Notes: generated by a model from the letters alone, not told the origin. A stretch of 64,000 nucleotides of DNA from an uncultured Rhodospirillales bacterium (GCA_903822185.1 CAIJOA010000039.1:1-64000), one strand, 5' to 3'. Shown: positions 12,738 to 24,000, counted from the stretch's first letter. Numbers and translations: made by a program.

Positions 12738-13976
12738 TCACTGCTCCCCTCGTTTCCGCCGCGACTGGTTCGGCGTAGCCGTCACGGGTGCGGCAGGGGC
12801 ATTGGGATCGCGCAAAGCGACTTTCGATTTATCGCGCAATTTATCGGCACCGTCGGTCACGACTTTGTCGCCGACCGAAATGCCTGACTGGATCGAAACC
12901 TTCTCGCCCTCGCTGGGGCCGATCTTCACCGGCTTAACCGAAACCGTCTCGTCTTCATTCACGACATAGACGAACGTTCCGGGCGCGCCGCGCTGGATCG
13001 CCGAGGTCGGCACCACCGTCGCGTCCTTCAACACGTCAGCAAGCACCCGCACATTGACGAATTGATTGGGGAACAGCGCGCCGTCCTTATTGTCGAACTG
13101 TGCCCGCATCTTCACCGTGCCGGTAGTCGTATCGATCTGGCTATCGACCGCGACCAGATTACCGGCAGCGATCTGTTTGACGTTGCCACGATCGAACGCT
13201 GTCACCGGCAGGGTCGAACCGGTGGTGAGCTGCTTCATGATCGAGGGAAGATCGTCTTCGGGCAGACTGAACAATGTCGTGATCGGTTGAATTTCGGTAA
13301 TCACGACAATGCCGTTGGCATCGCCGGACGTAACGTAATTACCCTGATCGACCTGACGCAAGCCGACGCGCCCGCTGAGCGGCGCGACGATATGACAATA
13401 AGCGATGTTCAGCTTGGCGTTATCGACCGTGCCCTGATCGGTCTTCACCACGCCGATATATTGCTGAACGAGTTGCGCTTGATCGGCGACCGTCTGTGCG
13501 GCGATCGAGTCCTGCTTCAGCAAGGTTTGATAGCGGCCCAGATCGGTTTGCGATTGTTTCAGCAGGGCCTGATCCTTCGCAAGCTGGCCTTCGGCCTGTT
13601 GCAGAGCCAGCTCGTAAGGCCGTGGATCGATGATCGCGAGCAGATCGCCCTTGCTGACCATCTGGCCTTCTTGGAAAGCGATTTGTGTCAGTTGGCCGCT
13701 GAGTTGTGTCTTCACCGTCACCGACGCCATCGGCGTGACCGTGCCGAGCGCGTTGTAAATAATATTGATGTCGCCCTTGGCCGCCGGTTGCGCGACCACC
13801 GGGAACGGCAGATTGGCGTTGCCGCCGCGCCCACCGGTCGCCGCCGGCTGCGCCGTGGCTTTATGGTAAAGCCACCATCCCGCCCCCAACACCAGAAGGA
13901 TCGCAAGCGCGATCCAAGCGATCCGACGCCACGAAGGCGTACGGGTCGGCCACGAGGTGATGCGGGCATCTCTCAT
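12738..13976 (-). CDS. mdtA: RND efflux periplasmic adaptor, MdtA-like
   Basis: Membrane-fusion protein linking the RND permeases to the outer-membrane channel. 412 residues: short cytoplasmic start, one membrane anchor (IAWIALAILLVLGAGWWLY, about 18-36), then biotinyl-lipoyl-like and hairpin regions (GTVTPMASVTVKTQLSGQL; a coiled-coil rich in Q/K around 120-180) and a beta-barrel domain. First gene of the efflux operon. The ribosome site is weak. The C-terminal tail is basic (QSRRKRGEQ). The gene order adaptor-MdtB-MdtC-channel is as in known mdt operons except that the channel is included. Confidence 0.93.
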   Translation of the reverse strand: MRDARITSWPTRTPSWRRIAWIALAILLVLGAGWWLYHKATAQPAATGGRGGNANLPFPVVAQPAAKGDINIIYNALGTVTPMASVTVKTQLSGQLTQIAFQEGQMVSKGDLLAIIDPRPYELALQQAEGQLAKDQALLKQSQTDLGRYQTLLKQDSIAAQTVADQAQLVQQYIGVVKTDQGTVDNAKLNIAYCHIVAPLSGRVGLRQVDQGNYVTSGDANGIVVITEIQPITTLFSLPEDDLPSIMKQLTTGSTLPVTAFDRGNVKQIAAGNLVAVDSQIDTTTGTVKMRAQFDNKDGALFPNQFVNVRVLADVLKDATVVPTSAIQRGAPGTFVYVVNEDETVSVKPVKIGPSEGEKVSIQSGISVGDKVVTDGADKLRDKSKVALRDPNAPAAPVTATPNQSRRKRGEQ

Positions 13977-14014
13977 TCAGCAGACCATTCAGGGAGTTAA
14001 GGACAGTGATGGGA

Positions 14015-14080
14015 TGTATCATACAACGACATTATAGGCGCGAGTGAGGCAGGTCGTCCCCACTTGGCAACCGTTGCTAA
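14015..14080. promoter_or_regulatory. Candidate promoter and operators of the efflux operon
   Basis: Between the adaptor gene and the divergent small gene there are two palindromes: TGTATCATACA (14015-14025) and TTGGCAACCGTTGCTAA (14064-14080; one mismatch in 8-bp arms). A perfect minus-strand -10 box TATAAT lies at 14031-14036; no good -35 was found at the right distance. The palindromes flank the -10 and would suit a TetR- or LacI-type repressor, but no regulator gene is adjacent. Confidence 0.38.
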
Positions 14081-14207
14081 ACTTTACAATTCGCTCCGAC
14101 CCGAATGTCAAAAATGCTTCTAAGTATTTGAAATAACGACATATCGGTCACGTGGCCCCGCTCTTGCTCTTATCGCTGCAGCTTGTCTGTTGTGTTGGAG
14201 AGTAAAA

Positions 14208-14558
14208 ATGAGCAGAGGCCCTGGCCGTATCGAACGTGCGATTAAGGCGGCATTCGATGCCGAGCCCACGAGAGTCTTCACCACCGAGCATTTGTGCTCG
14301 CATGTCTATGCCGGCATCACCGAGATCGAGAAGAAGCATCGTGTTTCTCTCATCCGTGCCGCCAAACGTGTGATCCAACGGGAACACAATTGGCGCATGA
14401 CACGAACACATATGCCGGGCGCTCCGTTCCTTTTCTTCAACGGGGCGATGGAACATGCCGAGATCGCAGGGCCGCACGGCCTCAATCGCGAACTGGAACA
14501 AATGCATCGGGACCCGATCGCATCGGCGATGGTGCATGCGGATCACGCGAAGCTTTAA
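14208..14558 (+). CDS. Small protein of unknown function (winged-helix-like?)
   Basis: A 116-residue soluble basic protein starting MSRGPGRIERAIKAAF, with GGAG about 9 nt upstream of the chosen ATG. It contains FTTEHLCSHVYAGITEIEKK followed by RVSLIRAAKRVIQRE, a pattern that could be a winged-helix DNA-binding unit, then a hydrophobic patch (GAPFLFFNGAM). I do not recognise the family. It is divergent from the efflux operon and could be its regulator, which is inference from position only. Its stop and the stop of the convergent outer-membrane gene share the palindrome TTAA (14555-14558). Confidence 0.72.
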   Translation: MSRGPGRIERAIKAAFDAEPTRVFTTEHLCSHVYAGITEIEKKHRVSLIRAAKRVIQREHNWRMTRTHMPGAPFLFFNGAMEHAEIAGPHGLNRELEQMHRDPIASAMVHADHAKL

Positions 14559-16024
14559 GACTTCGGCGGAGGAGAGTCCGATTGGACCGGCGGGTGGTTC
14601 CACCACCCGCCGCCCATCGCGACGAATAGCTGTGCGCTATCGAGATAACGTTGGGACTGTGCCCGCGCGAGCCCGAGCCGCGCCTGCTGCGCCAAGCGCT
14701 GGGTATCCAGCACTTGGAGAAGATTGGTATTGCCGAGTTGATAGCTCGTGCGCGAGAGCTTGAGCGCAGCCTCGGCCGACTGCGATGCGGCCTGCTGCGC
14801 GGCCAGCATCTCGGAATCATGCGCCAGCGCGTCGAGCAGATCGGCGACCTGGGCGAATGACGTCAACACGGTTTGCTGATAACTCGCCAGCACCGCTTCA
14901 TACGTGTTCATCGCTGCGCTCTTTTGCGCTTCGAGCGAACCGCCGTGGAAAATCGGCGCGGCGACATTGACGCCGAAGCTCCAGATATTGCTGGCCTCGT
15001 CGAAAATCGCCGTCGGGGATAAGAATTGCTGTCCGATATTCGCCGACAAGGTGATGTTCGGATAAAGCTGCGCGTTGGCGACGCCAATCGCCGCCGACGC
15101 CGCATGAAGCTGGCCTTCCGCGCCGAGAATGTCGGGGCGTTGGTGGACCAACGATGTCGGCAGGCTGACCGGCAGTTCCACGGGCAGGACAAAACTATCG
15201 AGATTGAAATCGGGCGGCGTCCAAGCGGCCGGCGCCCTGCCGAGCAATACCGCCATAGCATGCTGCGCCACGTTCAACTGCTGGCGCAGCGGCGGCAATT
15301 GCGTCCGGTCGCCGGCAAGCTGGCTGGTCGCGGTCTGAACGTCGATCTCGGTCCCGGCCCCCGCCGTCAATTCGTTGCGCACGAGCTGCAGCGTGTTCTG
15401 ATCGTCGGCGATGATGTCTTCGATCGCTTTGATCTGGGCGCGAATCGAAGCGATGGTGATCGCCTCGGTGACGACGCTGCCAGTCAGCGTGAGATACGCG
15501 CCTTCGACTTCGGACTTCTGCACCGCTTCGAGTGCTTCGAGTCGCTCCACTTCTTTCGGCACCAGGCCAGCGAAGCTGAAGGTGTAAGAGACGCTGGGTC
15601 CGAGCGAGAAGACGTTGAACTCTTTCGGCGGGAAGCCCGTGAAGCCGACAGCTTGATAGTTGTTACGCTGACGCAGCGCACTCGCGGCGAAATCGATATG
15701 CGGATAGAGCCCACCCGCCGCGACAGCCACGGCGTCATGCGCTGCGGCGAGCGTTGCCTTGGCCGAAGCGAGATTGCGGTTTCCCGCAACCGCATGATCA
15801 AGAATTTCGTTTAAGGCCGTGGACTGAAAGAGAGTCCACCACTCGCCGGAAATTTCCTTACCGACGGCGAAATGCTGCGACTCGGCTCCTGCGACAGCGA
15901 GAATCGATGGCGTGCCATTGGCGGTGTAGCCCGTTTCACTGGGAGATGACGGCGGTTCATAGGGCGATGAGGTGCAAGCCGTCACCAGGACGACGAGGCT
16001 ACCGCCGAGAATTCTGCGCAGCAT
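14555..16024 (-). CDS. Second NodT-family outer-membrane efflux lipoprotein
   Basis: TolC-like outer-membrane factor of 489 residues. The signal peptide MLRRILGGSLVVLVTAC ends in a lipobox (VTA-C). Two outer-membrane efflux repeats with long coiled-coil stretches and the usual GGGW near the C-terminus (MGGGWWNHPP). It stands alone, in the same direction as the RND operon but separated from it by the small divergent gene, and has no adaptor or permease of its own. It may serve another pump or be an alternative channel for the MdtABC-like pump. Confidence 0.92.
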   Translation of the reverse strand: MLRRILGGSLVVLVTACTSSPYEPPSSPSETGYTANGTPSILAVAGAESQHFAVGKEISGEWWTLFQSTALNEILDHAVAGNRNLASAKATLAAAHDAVAVAAGGLYPHIDFAASALRQRNNYQAVGFTGFPPKEFNVFSLGPSVSYTFSFAGLVPKEVERLEALEAVQKSEVEGAYLTLTGSVVTEAITIASIRAQIKAIEDIIADDQNTLQLVRNELTAGAGTEIDVQTATSQLAGDRTQLPPLRQQLNVAQHAMAVLLGRAPAAWTPPDFNLDSFVLPVELPVSLPTSLVHQRPDILGAEGQLHAASAAIGVANAQLYPNITLSANIGQQFLSPTAIFDEASNIWSFGVNVAAPIFHGGSLEAQKSAAMNTYEAVLASYQQTVLTSFAQVADLLDALAHDSEMLAAQQAASQSAEAALKLSRTSYQLGNTNLLQVLDTQRLAQQARLGLARAQSQRYLDSAQLFVAMGGGWWNHPPVQSDSPPPKS

Positions 16025-16094
16025 AGTCGTGATCTAAGACGTCGTCCTGGGCAGTGCAAGCCATGGCTGCCTTGCGGAATGTCGCGCCCTCGCC

Positions 16095-17534
16095 TCAGCG
16101 CGGCAGGTCGGAACTTCCCATCAGGAACTCATCGACCCCACGCGCGCATTGGCGCCCTTCGCGAATCGCCCAGACGACCAGCGACTGACCGCGGCGCGCA
16201 TCGCCACAGCAGAACACCTTATCGACCGAACCGCGATAGCTTTGCGTGTCGGCCTTGAGATTACCGCGCGGGTCGAGCGCCAGGCCGATTTCCTCGGCTG
16301 CGCCCTTGGTCACCGGATGCACGAAGCCCATAGCCAGCAGAACGAGATCGGCTTTGATCTCGAAGGTGCTGTTCGGCACTTCTTCCATCACCGGCCGACC
16401 GTCATTGCTGGTCCGCCAATCGACTCGAACCGAGGTCAGGCCGGTTACGTGGCCGTCCTTGCCGGTGAATTCCTTTGTCGATACCGCGAAGTCGCGCGTG
16501 ACGCCTTCATCCTGTGAGCTGGAAGTCCGCATCTTGAGCGGCCAGTTCGGCCAGGTCATCAGCTTGTCTTCGTGTTCGGGCGGCATCGACAGAATTTCGA
16601 TCTGCGTCACCGACTTGGCACCCTGACGGTTCGAGGTACCGATACAGTCGGAGCCCGTATCGCCGCCGCCGATCACCAGCACGTCCTTGCCGGTCGCGAG
16701 GATGTCTTCGACGGCAACCTTCTCACCACCGACACGACGGTTCTGCTGACCCAGGAACTCCATCGCGTAATGGATGCCTTTGAGCTCGCGGCCCGGCGCC
16801 GGCAGATCGCGCGGTTCTTCCGAACCGATCGCAAACACCACCGCATCATATTTCGACATCAAGGTTTCAATCTTGACGTTCTTACCGACATGGCTGTTCG
16901 GATGGAACTCGACGCCTTCGGCGCGCATCTGTGCGATGCGGCGATCGATGACGGTCTTTTCCAATTTGAAATCGGGAATGCCGTATCGCAGCAGGCCGCC
17001 GATCTTGGCGCCCTTCTCATAGACGGCAACATCGTGACCGGCGCGCGCGAGTTGCTGCGCGCAAGCAAGACCCGCCGGGCCCGAACCAATCACGGCGACG
17101 CGCTTGCCGCTGCGGCGCGCGGCGACGACCGGCTCGATCCAGCCTTCGGCCCAGCCGCGTTCGGCGATCGAATGTTCGATCGTCTTGATCGTCACGGGTT
17201 GTTCGATGAGATTGAGCGTACAGCCCGCCTCGCACGGCGCAGGGCAGATGCGGCCCGTCACTTCGGGGAAATTATTCGTCCGCTGCAGCACCGCCAGCGC
17301 CGCGCGCGGATCGTTGCGATAGGTCAGGTCGTTGAAGTCCGGGATGACGTTATTGACCGGACAGGCGTGGTGGCAGAACGGAGTGCCGCAATCCATGCAG
17401 CGGCCGCCCTGGCGACGCAGTTCGTCTTCGGCGAGCGGCCGAACGAACTCACGATAATTCTTAAGCCGATCCTCGGCCGGTTCGTAAGAACGGTCGCGGC
17501 GTTGATAGTCCAGAAACCCTGTCGGCTTTCCCAT
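16095..17534 (-). CDS. gltD: Glutamate synthase (NADPH) small subunit
   Basis: The 479-residue electron-input subunit of glutamate synthase; it takes electrons from NADPH to the large subunit through FAD and iron-sulfur clusters. Visible: cysteine clusters ([27 protein letters not shown]) near the N-terminus, FAD loop [17 protein letters not shown] (about 145-160) and NADPH loop [15 protein letters not shown] (about 285-300). It follows gltB with a 2-nt gap. Length is normal. Confidence 0.96.
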   Translation of the reverse strand: MGKPTGFLDYQRRDRSYEPAEDRLKNYREFVRPLAEDELRRQGGRCMDCGTPFCHHACPVNNVIPDFNDLTYRNDPRAALAVLQRTNNFPEVTGRICPAPCEAGCTLNLIEQPVTIKTIEHSIAERGWAEGWIEPVVAARRSGKRVAVIGSGPAGLACAQQLARAGHDVAVYEKGAKIGGLLRYGIPDFKLEKTVIDRRIAQMRAEGVEFHPNSHVGKNVKIETLMSKYDAVVFAIGSEEPRDLPAPGRELKGIHYAMEFLGQQNRRVGGEKVAVEDILATGKDVLVIGGGDTGSDCIGTSNRQGAKSVTQIEILSMPPEHEDKLMTWPNWPLKMRTSSSQDEGVTRDFAVSTKEFTGKDGHVTGLTSVRVDWRTSNDGRPVMEEVPNSTFEIKADLVLLAMGFVHPVTKGAAEEIGLALDPRGNLKADTQSYRGSVDKVFCCGDARRGQSLVVWAIREGRQCARGVDEFLMGSSDLPR

Positions 17535-17536
17535 GT

Positions 17537-20500
17537 TTACTCGGCGGCCCCCACCGCGACCGTAACACCAGGCCGTTCGGCCGCTCGGGTACGTGATTGC
17601 ATTTGTTCAAGCGCGCGCCGGTATTCGATCGGCATGACTTTCACGAACCGCGAGCGATAACGATCCCACGATGCCAGAATCTCTTTGGCCTTCGGGCTTT
17701 GGGTCAGCGCCGCATGACGCGAGATCAAGCCATAGAGCAGCTTTGAATCGCCTTGCGTCAGGCTGTGCATGACATCGACCATGCCGTGCGTCTCAAGGTC
17801 GCCGCCGCGATGATCCAATTGCTCGATATTGTCATCTTCGTCCGCAATCGGCTCGAGATCGACCATCGCTAGGTTGCAACGCTGCTGGAACTTGCCGCTC
17901 TCGTCGAGCACGAAGGCGACGCCGCCGCTCATACCCGCCGCGAAGTTCGTACCGGTTTCACCCAACACGACGACGATCCCGCCGGTCATATATTCGCAGC
18001 AATGCGCGCCGGCGCCTTCGACGACAGCAACAGCGCCGGAGTTACGCACGGCAAAACGTTCGCCCGCAACGCCGCTGAAATAACATTCGCCGGCGGTCGC
18101 ACCATAGAGAACCGTGTTGCCGACGATGATGGACTTGTCGCGCTCAACCTTACTCAGCTTCGACGGATAGATGACGATCCGTCCGCCGGAGAGGCCTTTG
18201 CCAACATAGTCGTTGCCGGTGCCTTCAAGTTCGAAGGTAACGCCGCGCGCCAGGAACGCGCCGAAGCTTTGGCCAGCTGTGCCGTCGAAATGCACTTTGA
18301 TCGTCCCGTCGGCGAGGCCGCTATCGCCATAACGGCGTGCGATTTCACCCGACAGCATCGTGCCGACCGTGCGGTTGACGTTGCAGATCGACGACTGGAT
18401 GGAGACTTTCTCGCCTTTCTCGATCGCAGCTTGCGCCTGCGCGATGAGCTTATGATCGAGGGCGTGTTCGAGACGATGATTCTGCTTTTCCGACTGGAAC
18501 ATCTTCGTGCCTTCCGGCACATCCGGGCGATGAAGGACACGCGAAAGATCGACTAGCCGCGCCTTGGGATGATTGATTCCTTCGCGCTTCATCAGCATAT
18601 CGGTGCGGCCGATGATGTCGTCGAACTTGCGGAAGCCGAGCTTGGCCATCAGTTCGCGCACTTCTTCGGCCAGGAACATGAAGAAGTTGACGACGTCCTC
18701 GGGCGCGCCGACAAAGCGGCGGCGCAGTTCAGGGTCTTGCGTCGCAACACCAACCGGGCAGGTGTTGAGATGGCACTTGCGCATCATCACGCAGCCCTCG
18801 GCGACAAGCGCCGCGGTCGCCACGCCGAACTCATCCGCGCCCAGCATGGCGCCGATCATCACGTCGCGGGCGGAACGGATACCGCCATCGACTTGCACCG
18901 CAATGCGGCCACGCAGATTGTTGAGCACGAGCGTCTGATGCGTTTCGGCCAAGCCGACTTCCCACGGCTCGCCGGCATGATGGATCGACGAGAGCGGCGA
19001 TGCGCCTGTGCCGCCATCGAAACCCGAGATCGTGACGTGATCGGCATAGGCCTTACAGACACCGGCGGCGATGGTGCCGACACCGAGTTCGGAAACCAGC
19101 TTCACACTGACGCGCGCCTGCGGGTTGGCGTTCTTCAGATCGTGAATGAGCTGCGCCAGATCTTCGATCGAATAGATGTCGTGATGCGGCGGCGGCGAGA
19201 TGAGGCCCACGCCCGGCACCGAATAGCGCGTGCGTGCGATCCAATCATCGACCTTGTGACCGGGAAGCTGACCGCCCTCGCCGGGCTTTGCGCCTTGCGC
19301 CATCTTGATCTGAAGATCGGTGGCGTTGACGAGATAATCGATATTGACGCCGAACCGGCCCGACGCGACCTGCTTGATCGCCGAGCGCATGGAATCGCCG
19401 TTCGGCATCGGCTTGTAGCGCTGCGGGTCTTCGCCGCCTTCGCCCGTGTTCGAGCGCGCGCCGAGACGATTCATCGCGATGGCGAGCGTCGTGTGCGCTT
19501 CCCAGGAGATCGAGCCGAACGACATCGCACCTGTGGCGAAGCGTTTGACGATCTCGCCGACAGGCTCCACTTCATCGAGCGGCACAGGCTGTTCGGGATA
19601 TTTGAAATCCATCAAACCGCGCAGCGAGATCAGGCCGTCTTCCTGCTCGCCGACGATGCGGGTGAATTCCTTGAACTTGCGATAGTTGTTGCCGCGCACC
19701 GCGTGCTGCAGCAACGAGATCGTGTCCGAAGTCCAGACATGCGTTTCGCCACTGACGCGGAACGCCAGTTCGCCGCCCGGATCGAGCGCGTCGCGATAAT
19801 TCGGCGCATCGCCGAAAGCGAGCGTGTGACGCCGCACGGTTTCTTCGGCGATCTCAGCAAGCCCTGCCCCACCGACGGCTGAAACCGTCCCGGAGAAGTA
19901 TTTGTCGAGGAATTCGCTGTTGAGGCCGATCGCGTCAAAAATCTGCGCGCCGCAATAGGATTGGAAGGTGCAGATGCCCATCTTGGACATCACCTTGAGC
20001 AAGCCCTTGGCCATCGCCTTGATGAAAGCTTCGTTCGCTTCGTGTTCGGTCAGGTCCTTGTCGAACTCGTGACGCATCGCCGACAGCGTATCGAACGCGA
20101 GATAGGGATTGATCGCTTCCGCGCCGAAGCCGGCAAGGAGACAGAAGTCATGCAGTTGGCGCGCCTCGCCCGTCTCGACGACGAGGCCGGATTCGGTGCG
20201 CAAGCCGCCACGAATCAAATGATGATGCACCGCCGCAACCGCGAGCAGCGACGGCACCGCGATCTGATCGCGGGCGACGAGGCGATCCGACAGCACGATG
20301 ATGTTGTGCCCGGTTTTCACCGCTTGTTCGGCATTGGTGCAGATGTTCTCGAGCGCCGACTGCATGCCGCGCGCGCCTTCGCTCGCCGGATAACAGATCG
20401 AAATCGTCGAGGTACGAAACGTGCCCCCGGTATTGTCTTCGATGCGGCGGATCTTCTCCAGATCGACATTGGTGAGGATCGGCTTGTGCAATTCGAGGCG

Positions 20501-22177
20501 GATATGTTTGCCGCCGGTTTCGAGATCGAGCAGGTTCGGTCGCGGCCCCACCAGCGACACCAGCGACATCACCAAAGCTTCGCGGATCGAATCGATCGGC
20601 GGATTCGTAACCTGCGCAAAACGCTGCTGGAAGTAGTCGAACAGCATCTTCGGGCGCGTCGATAGGACGGCGAGCGGCGTGTCGCGGCCCATCGCGCCGA
20701 CGGTGTCTTCACCGGAAAGCGCAACCGGCTTCAAGAAGAAAGACAGATCTTCCTGGGTATAACCAAAGGCCTGTTGGCGATCGAGCAAGACACTGCGCGG
20801 CGCAGCCATCGGCGCGATCTCGTCGGGCAGAGTTTCGAGCTTCAGTTGCGTTTCATCGAGCCAGCGCTGATACGGCTTCGCCGTCGCGATGCTGGACTTC
20901 AATTCTTCGTCGTCGATGATCCGGCCGCGTTCGAGATCGACCAGCAGCATCTTGCCGGGCTCGAGACGCCATTTGCGGATGATGCGCTCTTCCGGAATGT
21001 CGAGCACGCCGGCTTCGGACGCCATCACCAGATGATCGTCGTCAGTGACGAGGAAGCGCGCCGGGCGTAGGCCGTTACGATCGAGCGTAGCGCCGATTTG
21101 ACGGCCGTCGGTAAAGGCAAGCGCCGCCGGGCCGTCCCACGGCTCCATCAAAGCTGCATGATATTCGTAGAAAGCGCGCCGATCCGGGTCCATCAGCGGG
21201 TTCTCGGACCACGCCTCGGGGATCAGCATCATCAGCGCGTGCGGCAGCGAATAGCCGCCGGCCACAAGCAGTTCGAGACAGTTATCGAGCGTCGCCGAAT
21301 CCGAATTGCCGTCGCCGATCAAAGGCCACAGCTTATCCAGATCGTTGCCGAGCAGCTTCGACGTCATCGAATGACGCCGCGCCATCATCCAATTGATGTT
21401 GCCGCGCAGCGTGTTGATTTCGCCGTTATGGGCGAGATAGCGGAACGGATGCGCCAGCTCCCACGACGGGAACGTGTTCGTCGAAAAACGCGCATGCACC
21501 AACGCCAAGGCTGATTCCGCGCGCTTGTCTTCGAGATCACGATAGAAGCGCGCGAGATTCTCGCAGATCACCATGCCCTTGTAGATGATGGTCCGGGTCG
21601 AGAGGCTGGCGATGTAGAAGTTCGTGCTGTCCGGCAGGTTGCGCGAACGTAGTTCCTTATGCGACTGCTTGCGAATGACGAAGAGCTTGCGTTCCAACGC
21701 ATCGGCATCGGCGCAGTTGGCGCCGCGTCCGACGAAGAATTGACGGATGACAGGCGCGTTCGGACGGATCGTTTCGCCGAGCACCGAGGGATCGACCGGC
21801 ACGTCGCGCCAGCCCAAGAGTGTCTGGCCTTCGGCGGTGACGAAATGGGTGATGACTTCTTCGCAGGCCTGACGAGTCGCATCGGTGCGCGGCAGGAAAA
21901 CCATGCCGACGCCATAAGCGCCTTCCGCAGGCAGCGTGAATTTGAGCGCGGTGGCTTCCGCGCGGAACAGACCATCCGGAATCTGAATCAGAATTCCGGC
22001 GCCATCGCCGGCACACGGATCAGCGCTGACCGCGCCGCGATGGGCGAGGTTGTGCAGGATGGTGACACCCTGCGCGATGATCTCATGGCTCTTGCGATTT
22101 TTGATATTCGCGATGAACCCGACGCCGCAGGCGTCATGCTCGTAGCGAGGATCGTAAAGTCCCTGCCTCGCTTGCAT
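17537..22177 (-). CDS. gltB: Glutamate synthase (NADPH) large subunit
   Basis: Makes two glutamates from glutamine and 2-oxoglutarate; the assimilatory partner of glutamine synthetase. From ATG 22177 the protein has 1546 residues, begins [17 protein letters not shown], and C17 is the expected nucleophile after removal of a short propeptide (CGVGF). The 3Fe-4S cysteines are in [17 protein letters not shown], and the FMN/synthase region around [12 protein letters not shown] and [12 protein letters not shown]. An in-frame start 34 codons earlier is less likely because the extra segment is not family-like. AAGGGG lies about 11 nt upstream of the chosen start. C-terminal GXGXG-like beta-helix domain present. 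Confidence 0.97.
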   Translation of the reverse strand: MQARQGLYDPRYEHDACGVGFIANIKNRKSHEIIAQGVTILHNLAHRGAVSADPCAGDGAGILIQIPDGLFRAEATALKFTLPAEGAYGVGMVFLPRTDATRQACEEVITHFVTAEGQTLLGWRDVPVDPSVLGETIRPNAPVIRQFFVGRGANCADADALERKLFVIRKQSHKELRSRNLPDSTNFYIASLSTRTIIYKGMVICENLARFYRDLEDKRAESALALVHARFSTNTFPSWELAHPFRYLAHNGEINTLRGNINWMMARRHSMTSKLLGNDLDKLWPLIGDGNSDSATLDNCLELLVAGGYSLPHALMMLIPEAWSENPLMDPDRRAFYEYHAALMEPWDGPAALAFTDGRQIGATLDRNGLRPARFLVTDDDHLVMASEAGVLDIPEERIIRKWRLEPGKMLLVDLERGRIIDDEELKSSIATAKPYQRWLDETQLKLETLPDEIAPMAAPRSVLLDRQQAFGYTQEDLSFFLKPVALSGEDTVGAMGRDTPLAVLSTRPKMLFDYFQQRFAQVTNPPIDSIREALVMSLVSLVGPRPNLLDLETGGKHIRLELHKPILTNVDLEKIRRIEDNTGGTFRTSTISICYPASEGARGMQSALENICTNAEQAVKTGHNIIVLSDRLVARDQIAVPSLLAVAAVHHHLIRGGLRTESGLVVETGEARQLHDFCLLAGFGAEAINPYLAFDTLSAMRHEFDKDLTEHEANEAFIKAMAKGLLKVMSKMGICTFQSYCGAQIFDAIGLNSEFLDKYFSGTVSAVGGAGLAEIAEETVRRHTLAFGDAPNYRDALDPGGELAFRVSGETHVWTSDTISLLQHAVRGNNYRKFKEFTRIVGEQEDGLISLRGLMDFKYPEQPVPLDEVEPVGEIVKRFATGAMSFGSISWEAHTTLAIAMNRLGARSNTGEGGEDPQRYKPMPNGDSMRSAIKQVASGRFGVNIDYLVNATDLQIKMAQGAKPGEGGQLPGHKVDDWIARTRYSVPGVGLISPPPHHDIYSIEDLAQLIHDLKNANPQARVSVKLVSELGVGTIAAGVCKAYADHVTISGFDGGTGASPLSSIHHAGEPWEVGLAETHQTLVLNNLRGRIAVQVDGGIRSARDVMIGAMLGADEFGVATAALVAEGCVMMRKCHLNTCPVGVATQDPELRRRFVGAPEDVVNFFMFLAEEVRELMAKLGFRKFDDIIGRTDMLMKREGINHPKARLVDLSRVLHRPDVPEGTKMFQSEKQNHRLEHALDHKLIAQAQAAIEKGEKVSIQSSICNVNRTVGTMLSGEIARRYGDSGLADGTIKVHFDGTAGQSFGAFLARGVTFELEGTGNDYVGKGLSGGRIVIYPSKLSKVERDKSIIVGNTVLYGATAGECYFSGVAGERFAVRNSGAVAVVEGAGAHCCEYMTGGIVVVLGETGTNFAAGMSGGVAFVLDESGKFQQRCNLAMVDLEPIADEDDNIEQLDHRGGDLETHGMVDVMHSLTQGDSKLLYGLISRHAALTQSPKAKEILASWDRYRSRFVKVMPIEYRRALEQMQSRTRAAERPGVTVAVGAAE

Positions 22178-22334
22178 ACCTTCGTGACCCCTTTCTCGCC
22201 CCTCGATCGTCGGCGCAGCTATACGGCCGCTGCGCGCGACTCCCCAACACAGCATCGTGACCTGACGGGAACGAGTCAAGAAGTACGTCAGCCTAGCTGA
22301 CCGAAAATTTCACTTTCCAGGGAAAAATTTACCG

Positions 22335-22499
22335 TCAGCCCAGCAGGGCGGCTGCTTGACTCCAAGCCAAAATCAGCAAGCTCCGCAGCAGTGGCAGGCA
22401 ACTGACGGCCAAAACGCCCAAAACCCCGAGCAGCAGCCCGTCGCCGACGGCACCGGCACGGTCGAGATCGGTCTGGAGGATGGCGATAAACCGCTTCAT
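22335..22499 (-). CDS. Possible 54-residue membrane peptide
   Basis: An open frame starting MKRFIAILQTDLDRAG, followed by about 30 mostly hydrophobic residues (GLLLGVLGVLAVSCLPLL, then LLILAWSQAAALLG), consistent with one or two membrane segments. It fills the gap between the PLP decarboxylase and gltB, same strand as both. No convincing ribosome site precedes the ATG. Not a recognised family; may be a real small membrane protein or chance. Confidence 0.35.
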   Translation of the reverse strand: MKRFIAILQTDLDRAGAVGDGLLLGVLGVLAVSCLPLLRSLLILAWSQAAALLG

Positions 22500-22542
22500 G
22501 GCCAGGGATCATGAACTTAAACGGTAAAAAACTGGTGGGCGT

Positions 22543-24000
22543 CTAACGCTGCTGCGTAACTTCGGCGCCGATCGACAAAACCCCGCTGACGAGGGCGTCG
22601 ATATCCTGTTGCTGCGTGCGATGGTTGATCAGGCAGGCACGGATGGCCAGAGCACCATTTATTGTTGTGGTCGAAGGTGCGGACATCCCGCGTTCCTGCA
22701 ATTCCGCAACGATCGTGCCGTTGACCTCGTTCGGGTCGGCCGCACGGTAGCGGAAACAGACGATATTCAGCCCGAGCGGCGCCAGCAATTCGAGCCGCGG
22801 TTCCGCTTCGATCTTCGCTTTGAGATATTCTGCTAGGGCGCAGCTTTTGGCGATGGCGGCGCCGATCCGGTCGGCACCGTGGACCTTGAGGGTGAACCAG
22901 GTCTTGAGGGCGCGAAAGCTGCGCGACAGATCGGGCCCGAAATCGCACGGCCAGGGCGACCCACCAGCAAGGCCCCGCGTCTCCCGTTTCAAATACGAGG
23001 TCGGCGCGGCGAAGGTGGCGCGATGGACGTCGCCATCGCGAACCAGAATGAAACCAGCGTCGTAAGGCACCTGCCCCCATTTATGAAAATCGAAGGCGAT
23101 CGAATCCGCGGCCTCGATACCCTTGAAGCGCGGCTTGAGTTCGGGCGACAGCACCGCCAACGCGCCCAACGCGCCGTCGATATGAAACCAAAGCCCTTCG
23201 GCCTTCGCGATCGCCGATAGCGCCGCTAGGTCGTCAATCGCGCCGACATCGACAGTTCCGGCACTGCCGACCAAGAAGAATGGCCGTGCGCCTTCCTTGC
23301 GGTCGGCCGCAATCGCAACGCGTAGTGCGTCGAGATCGATGCGATGATCGGCATCCGTCGGAATGAGCCGCAGCGCGTCGCTGCCGAGCCCGGCGAGTTC
23401 CATCGCTTGCTGCACGCATCCATGTGCCGCGCGAGACGCATAAGCCGTCAGCTTTTGATTATTTGCCGCAATACCGGCACGGCGCGATTCAACGCCCAGC
23501 GCTGCGGTGCGCGCCACGACCAGCGCGATGAAATTCGCAATCGAGGTTCCCGTAACGAAGATACCGGTCGCGGTCGCCGGGAAATCGAATATCTGCCGTG
23601 TCCAATGGGTGATCTGGCGCTCGACATCGAGAGCGACATGATCGCGGCCACCGCAATTCGAATTGATCGTCGAGGCCAGCATCTCGGCCAACATGCCGGC
23701 GGCATTACCGCCGCCCTGCACGTAACCCATGAAGGCCGGATGCGCGTTGCCGCTCGAATAAGGCAGGATGCGGTCGGTGAAATCATCATAGACCGTCGCC
23801 AACGCCGTCGGTTGCGTCGGCAGATCTTCGCGGAAGCTTTCGCGGATCACTTCGGGCGTCGATTGCCACACGGGCTGATCGCGCAACTGAGCCATATAAT
23901 CGACCATGTCGTCGATCATGCGATGCGCGTCACGGCGCAGCTCGTTCCAGTCGGCAGGATCGAGGGTCGGCCCGTTCAGGGCCGGGCCCTCTTTGGTCAT
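22543..24000 (-). CDS. PLP-dependent group II decarboxylase (aromatic/glutamate decarboxylase family)
   Basis: A 485-residue cytosolic enzyme of the AADC/GAD fold. PLP lysine K307 in DFHKWGQ, ring-stacking histidine H193 in AAHGCVQQAM, and D275 in WFHIDGALGA, the aspartate that binds the pyridine nitrogen. Members remove CO2 from aromatic amino acids, glutamate, 2,4-diaminobutyrate and others; specificity cannot be read here. ATGA overlap with the ATP-grasp gene upstream shows tight coupling, so its substrate may be an amino acid or ligated product made by the neighbouring enzymes. Last gene of a four-gene operon. Confidence 0.9.
   Translation of the reverse strand: MTKEGPALNGPTLDPADWNELRRDAHRMIDDMVDYMAQLRDQPVWQSTPEVIRESFREDLPTQPTALATVYDDFTDRILPYSSGNAHPAFMGYVQGGGNAAGMLAEMLASTINSNCGGRDHVALDVERQITHWTRQIFDFPATATGIFVTGTSIANFIALVVARTAALGVESRRAGIAANNQKLTAYASRAAHGCVQQAMELAGLGSDALRLIPTDADHRIDLDALRVAIAADRKEGARPFFLVGSAGTVDVGAIDDLAALSAIAKAEGLWFHIDGALGALAVLSPELKPRFKGIEAADSIAFDFHKWGQVPYDAGFILVRDGDVHRATFAAPTSYLKRETRGLAGGSPWPCDFGPDLSRSFRALKTWFTLKVHGADRIGAAIAKSCALAEYLKAKIEAEPRLELLAPLGLNIVCFRYRAADPNEVNGTIVAELQERGMSAPSTTTINGALAIRACLINHRTQQQDIDALVSGVLSIGAEVTQQR

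Noticed and set aside
22288-22512. 74-codon frame on the minus strand near gltB
   Set aside because: Arg-rich, out of frame with the more plausible hydrophobic 54-residue peptide in the same place, and without a ribosome site.
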